Source: Hyphomicrobiaceae bacterium UBA2767 (GTDB lineage Bacteria; Pseudomonadota; Alphaproteobacteria; Rhizobiales; Methyloligellaceae). Taken from it: a stretch of 7,600 bases of DNA. The translations under genes and the position numbers were made by a program. Position 1 is the stretch's first letter; every line of letters starts with the position of its first letter. Shown in pieces: positions 6,284 through 7,600 of the stretch. Below the pieces are notes generated by a model, which did not search any database, was not told the origin of the DNA, and saw only the letters and a list, made by a program, of their open reading frames with translations. Where the stretch lies: contig DEIT01000171.1 in NCBI GenBank assembly GCA_002352635.1, positions 1 to 7,600 on the forward strand, read 5' to 3'.

Positions 6284-7290
6284 GCGCCAATATCCAGCAA
6301 GAGCTTGCCGCGCGTGCGGCCACTCTCGATCGTCTCATGGGCGCGCGCCGCTTCCGAGAGTGGAAAGACGGTGTCGATAGTCACCTTGAGTTTGTCCTCA
6401 CGATAAGCGTCGAAGAGATCATCGATGCGACCCGCGATCTCGGCTGTGTCACGCATATAGTCTGCCAGATGCGGGCGGGTGAAGAAGACGGAACCGGCTT
6501 CGGCAAGTTCCAGTGGTTCAATCGATTGAACGAGCCCGGAAGCCCCACCATAGTTCACGCATAGTCCCCTTTTCGCGAGTGAACGGATTGAGTCGTGGAT
6601 CGTATCCTTGCCAACCGCGTCATACACCACGTCAACGCCCTTGCCATCGGTAATTTCCATCACCCGTTCTCGAAAATTTTCGTCACGGTAGAGGATCGTG
6701 TGATCGGCCCCCAAGGATTTCGCAATGTCCGCCTTATCTTGCGAGCCGACAGTAACGATCACTGTCGCGCCACGCATCTTGGCAAGCTGGGTAAGGAGTT
6801 GCCCGACACCACCCGCACCCGCATGGGCCAGACAGACATCCCACTCTTTAAGGCTGAAAGCCGAGTGGGTGAGGTAGTGCGCCGTGCAGCCTTGGAGCTG
6901 CAGGGTCGTAGCTACATCCAGCGGTACGTCATCGGGCACCTTGACGATTTTCCACGCCGGAACGACTGCATATTCGGCATAGGAGCCGCGAAAGATACAC
7001 CAGGCCACCCGCTCGCCTTCGGCAAGCGAATCAACGCCGCCCCCGCAGGCTGCGACGGTTCCGGCACCCTCCATCCCAATGACCATAGGTAGGGGAGTTG
7101 TGTATGTGTCCGATTTCGCGTACCGCCCGGAGCGCATGTAGATGTCGATGAAATTGATGCCGGCGAGGTCCAGCTTCACCAGCACCTCGCCTTGACCGGG
7201 CACTGGTACCGGTTGTTCGAGTAGCTCCAGCGCATCGGGACCGCCGAACGCATTTACGCCGACGGCGCGCATTGTATTAGTCATGTTCAT
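6280..7290 (-). CDS. Zinc-independent quinone oxidoreductase (zeta-crystallin-type MDR enzyme)
   Basis: This is a 336-residue cytoplasmic medium-chain dehydrogenase/reductase of the NADPH:quinone reductase type. Residues of about 8-125 form the GroES-like domain, including GINFIDIYMRSGRY (44-57), a typical quinone-reductase motif, and GMEGAGTV (72-79). The Rossmann fold begins with the nucleotide-binding HAGAGGVG at 156-163 and continues through GSQDKADIAKSLGADHTI. The Cys/His zinc ligands of alcohol dehydrogenases are not in place, in agreement with the zinc-free subfamily. The first of three N-terminal Met codons was used (alternatives begin at 7284 and 7272). Its stop overlaps the TTG start of the MFS gene, so the two form a coupled pair. 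It is divergent from a glutathione S-transferase gene, and both fit detoxification of quinones or reactive carbonyls. A link to sulfonate metabolism is not shown by the sequence. Confidence 0.87.
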   Translation of the reverse strand: MNMTNTMRAVGVNAFGGPDALELLEQPVPVPGQGEVLVKLDLAGINFIDIYMRSGRYAKSDTYTTPLPMVIGMEGAGTVAACGGGVDSLAEGERVAWCIFRGSYAEYAVVPAWKIVKVPDDVPLDVATTLQLQGCTAHYLTHSAFSLKEWDVCLAHAGAGGVGQLLTQLAKMRGATVIVTVGSQDKADIAKSLGADHTILYRDENFRERVMEITDGKGVDVVYDAVGKDTIHDSIRSLAKRGLCVNYGGASGLVQSIEPLELAEAGSVFFTRPHLADYMRDTAEIAGRIDDLFDAYREDKLKVTIDTVFPLSEAARAHETIESGRTRGKLLLDIGA

Positions 7291-7321
7291 TAATCCCGTA
7301 CCGTGGTGCGTCCTTCCCCCG

Positions 7322-7350
7322 ATTCCACTTTACGACGCAGGCGGGGTCAA
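7322..7350 (-). promoter_or_regulatory. Candidate promoter of the oxidoreductase-MFS pair
   Basis: On the minus strand TTGACC (7350-7345, 5 of 6 to consensus) is followed after 17 bases by TGGAAT (7327-7322, 4 of 6). It points into the oxidoreductase gene and would give a leader of roughly 25 bases. It was found by eye; the -10 is mediocre. No clear palindrome is seen in this divergent gap. Confidence 0.42.
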
Positions 7351-7400
7351 ACAAAATGCCGCCCGGCCAACAGAAGCTGAAAAAAACGAGGGAAGTCTCT

Positions 7401-7600
7401 ATGTTCACTATTTACGGACGCGCCAATTCATCCAATGTCCGCAAGGTACTTTGGCTGTGTGATGAAATCGGTCAGACAGATTACGAACGGCTCGATTACG
7501 GTCGCGGGTACAAGGCGTGCAGTTCGCCGGAGTATTTGGAACTCAACCCCAACATGGTGGTCCCCACTCTCGTGGACGGCGATCTGGTTATCTGGGAATC
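7401..7600 (+). CDS. Glutathione S-transferase, N-terminal part (partial)
   Basis: The first 66 complete codons of a glutathione S-transferase are visible; the gene continues past the right edge. They form the thioredoxin-like glutathione-binding domain. MFTIYGRANSSNVRKVLWL gives the first strand and helix, with Ser10 or Ser11 as the likely catalytic residue. NPNMVVPTLVDGD (49-61) contains the cis-proline (Pro55), and a Glu-Ser pair that binds the glutathione glutamyl group begins at the window end. The ATG is preceded by GAGGGA at 7 bases. It is divergent from the quinone oxidoreductase with a 110-base gap. Family members conjugate or reduce electrophiles with glutathione in the cytoplasm; the exact class and substrate cannot be judged from this fragment. 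Confidence 0.88.
   Translation, partial: MFTIYGRANSSNVRKVLWLCDEIGQTDYERLDYGRGYKACSSPEYLELNPNMVVPTLVDGDLVIWE

Noticed and set aside
5588..6406. A 272-codon plus-strand open frame across the MFS gene
   Set aside because: It is rich in Arg, Cys and Gln with no domain, as expected for the complement of a GC-rich membrane-protein gene.
6595..7092. A 165-codon plus-strand open frame across the oxidoreductase gene
   Set aside because: It lies opposite the conserved nucleotide-binding region of the oxidoreductase and has no motif or ribosome binding site of its own.

Overview
The window looks like part of an alphaproteobacterial chromosome, most likely from a Hyphomicrobiales-type soil, marine or plant-associated heterotroph. 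This is judged from the moderately high GC content, the tight gene packing and the style of the proteins; the species cannot be named from the sequence alone. There are no RNA genes, insertion sequences or CRISPR arrays. Nearly all bases are coding, and the two notable gaps (1405-1642 and 7291-7400) both lie between divergent genes and hold promoter-like sequence.

Layout. Bases 1-204 are the 3' end of a phosphate acetyltransferase gene (pta). It meets a small cupin gene (258-545, minus) tail to tail. Upstream of the cupin on the same strand is an IclR-family regulator (625-1404, minus). Divergent from the regulator is a three-gene plus-strand operon: a CoA-acylating aldehyde dehydrogenase of the SauS (sulfoacetaldehyde dehydrogenase) type (1643-3043), then a succinyl-CoA-synthetase-like beta subunit (3074-4195) and alpha subunit (4192-5070), which overlap by ATGA. 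One base later a minus-strand pair ends: a zinc-free quinone-oxidoreductase-type MDR enzyme (6280-7290) followed by an MFS transporter (5072-6283), coupled by a TTGA overlap. A glutathione S-transferase gene starts divergently at 7401 and runs off the window.

Interpretation. The best reading is a sulfoacetate (C2 sulfonate) catabolic locus. Sulfoacetate would be imported by an MFS carrier, activated to sulfoacetyl-CoA by the SucCD-like NDP-forming ligase, and reduced by the SauS-like enzyme to sulfoacetaldehyde. Xsc, expected just upstream of the window, would cleave this to sulfite and acetyl phosphate, and Pta would make acetyl-CoA. The known Cupriavidus necator sau system has a regulator divergent from sauSTU and uses an AMP-forming ligase (SauT). 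Here a two-subunit SucCD-type ligase appears to take that step. Several positions in both subunits that are conserved in true succinyl-CoA synthetases are changed, while the catalytic phospho-histidine is kept, which fits a substrate other than succinate.

Regulation. A perfect 7-3-7 palindrome, GTCTCGTAAAACGAGAC (1556-1572), lies over the -10 element of a TTGACA promoter in front of the sauS-like gene. A related half-site lies at the predicted start of the regulator's own promoter. Together these suggest control of both directions by the IclR protein.
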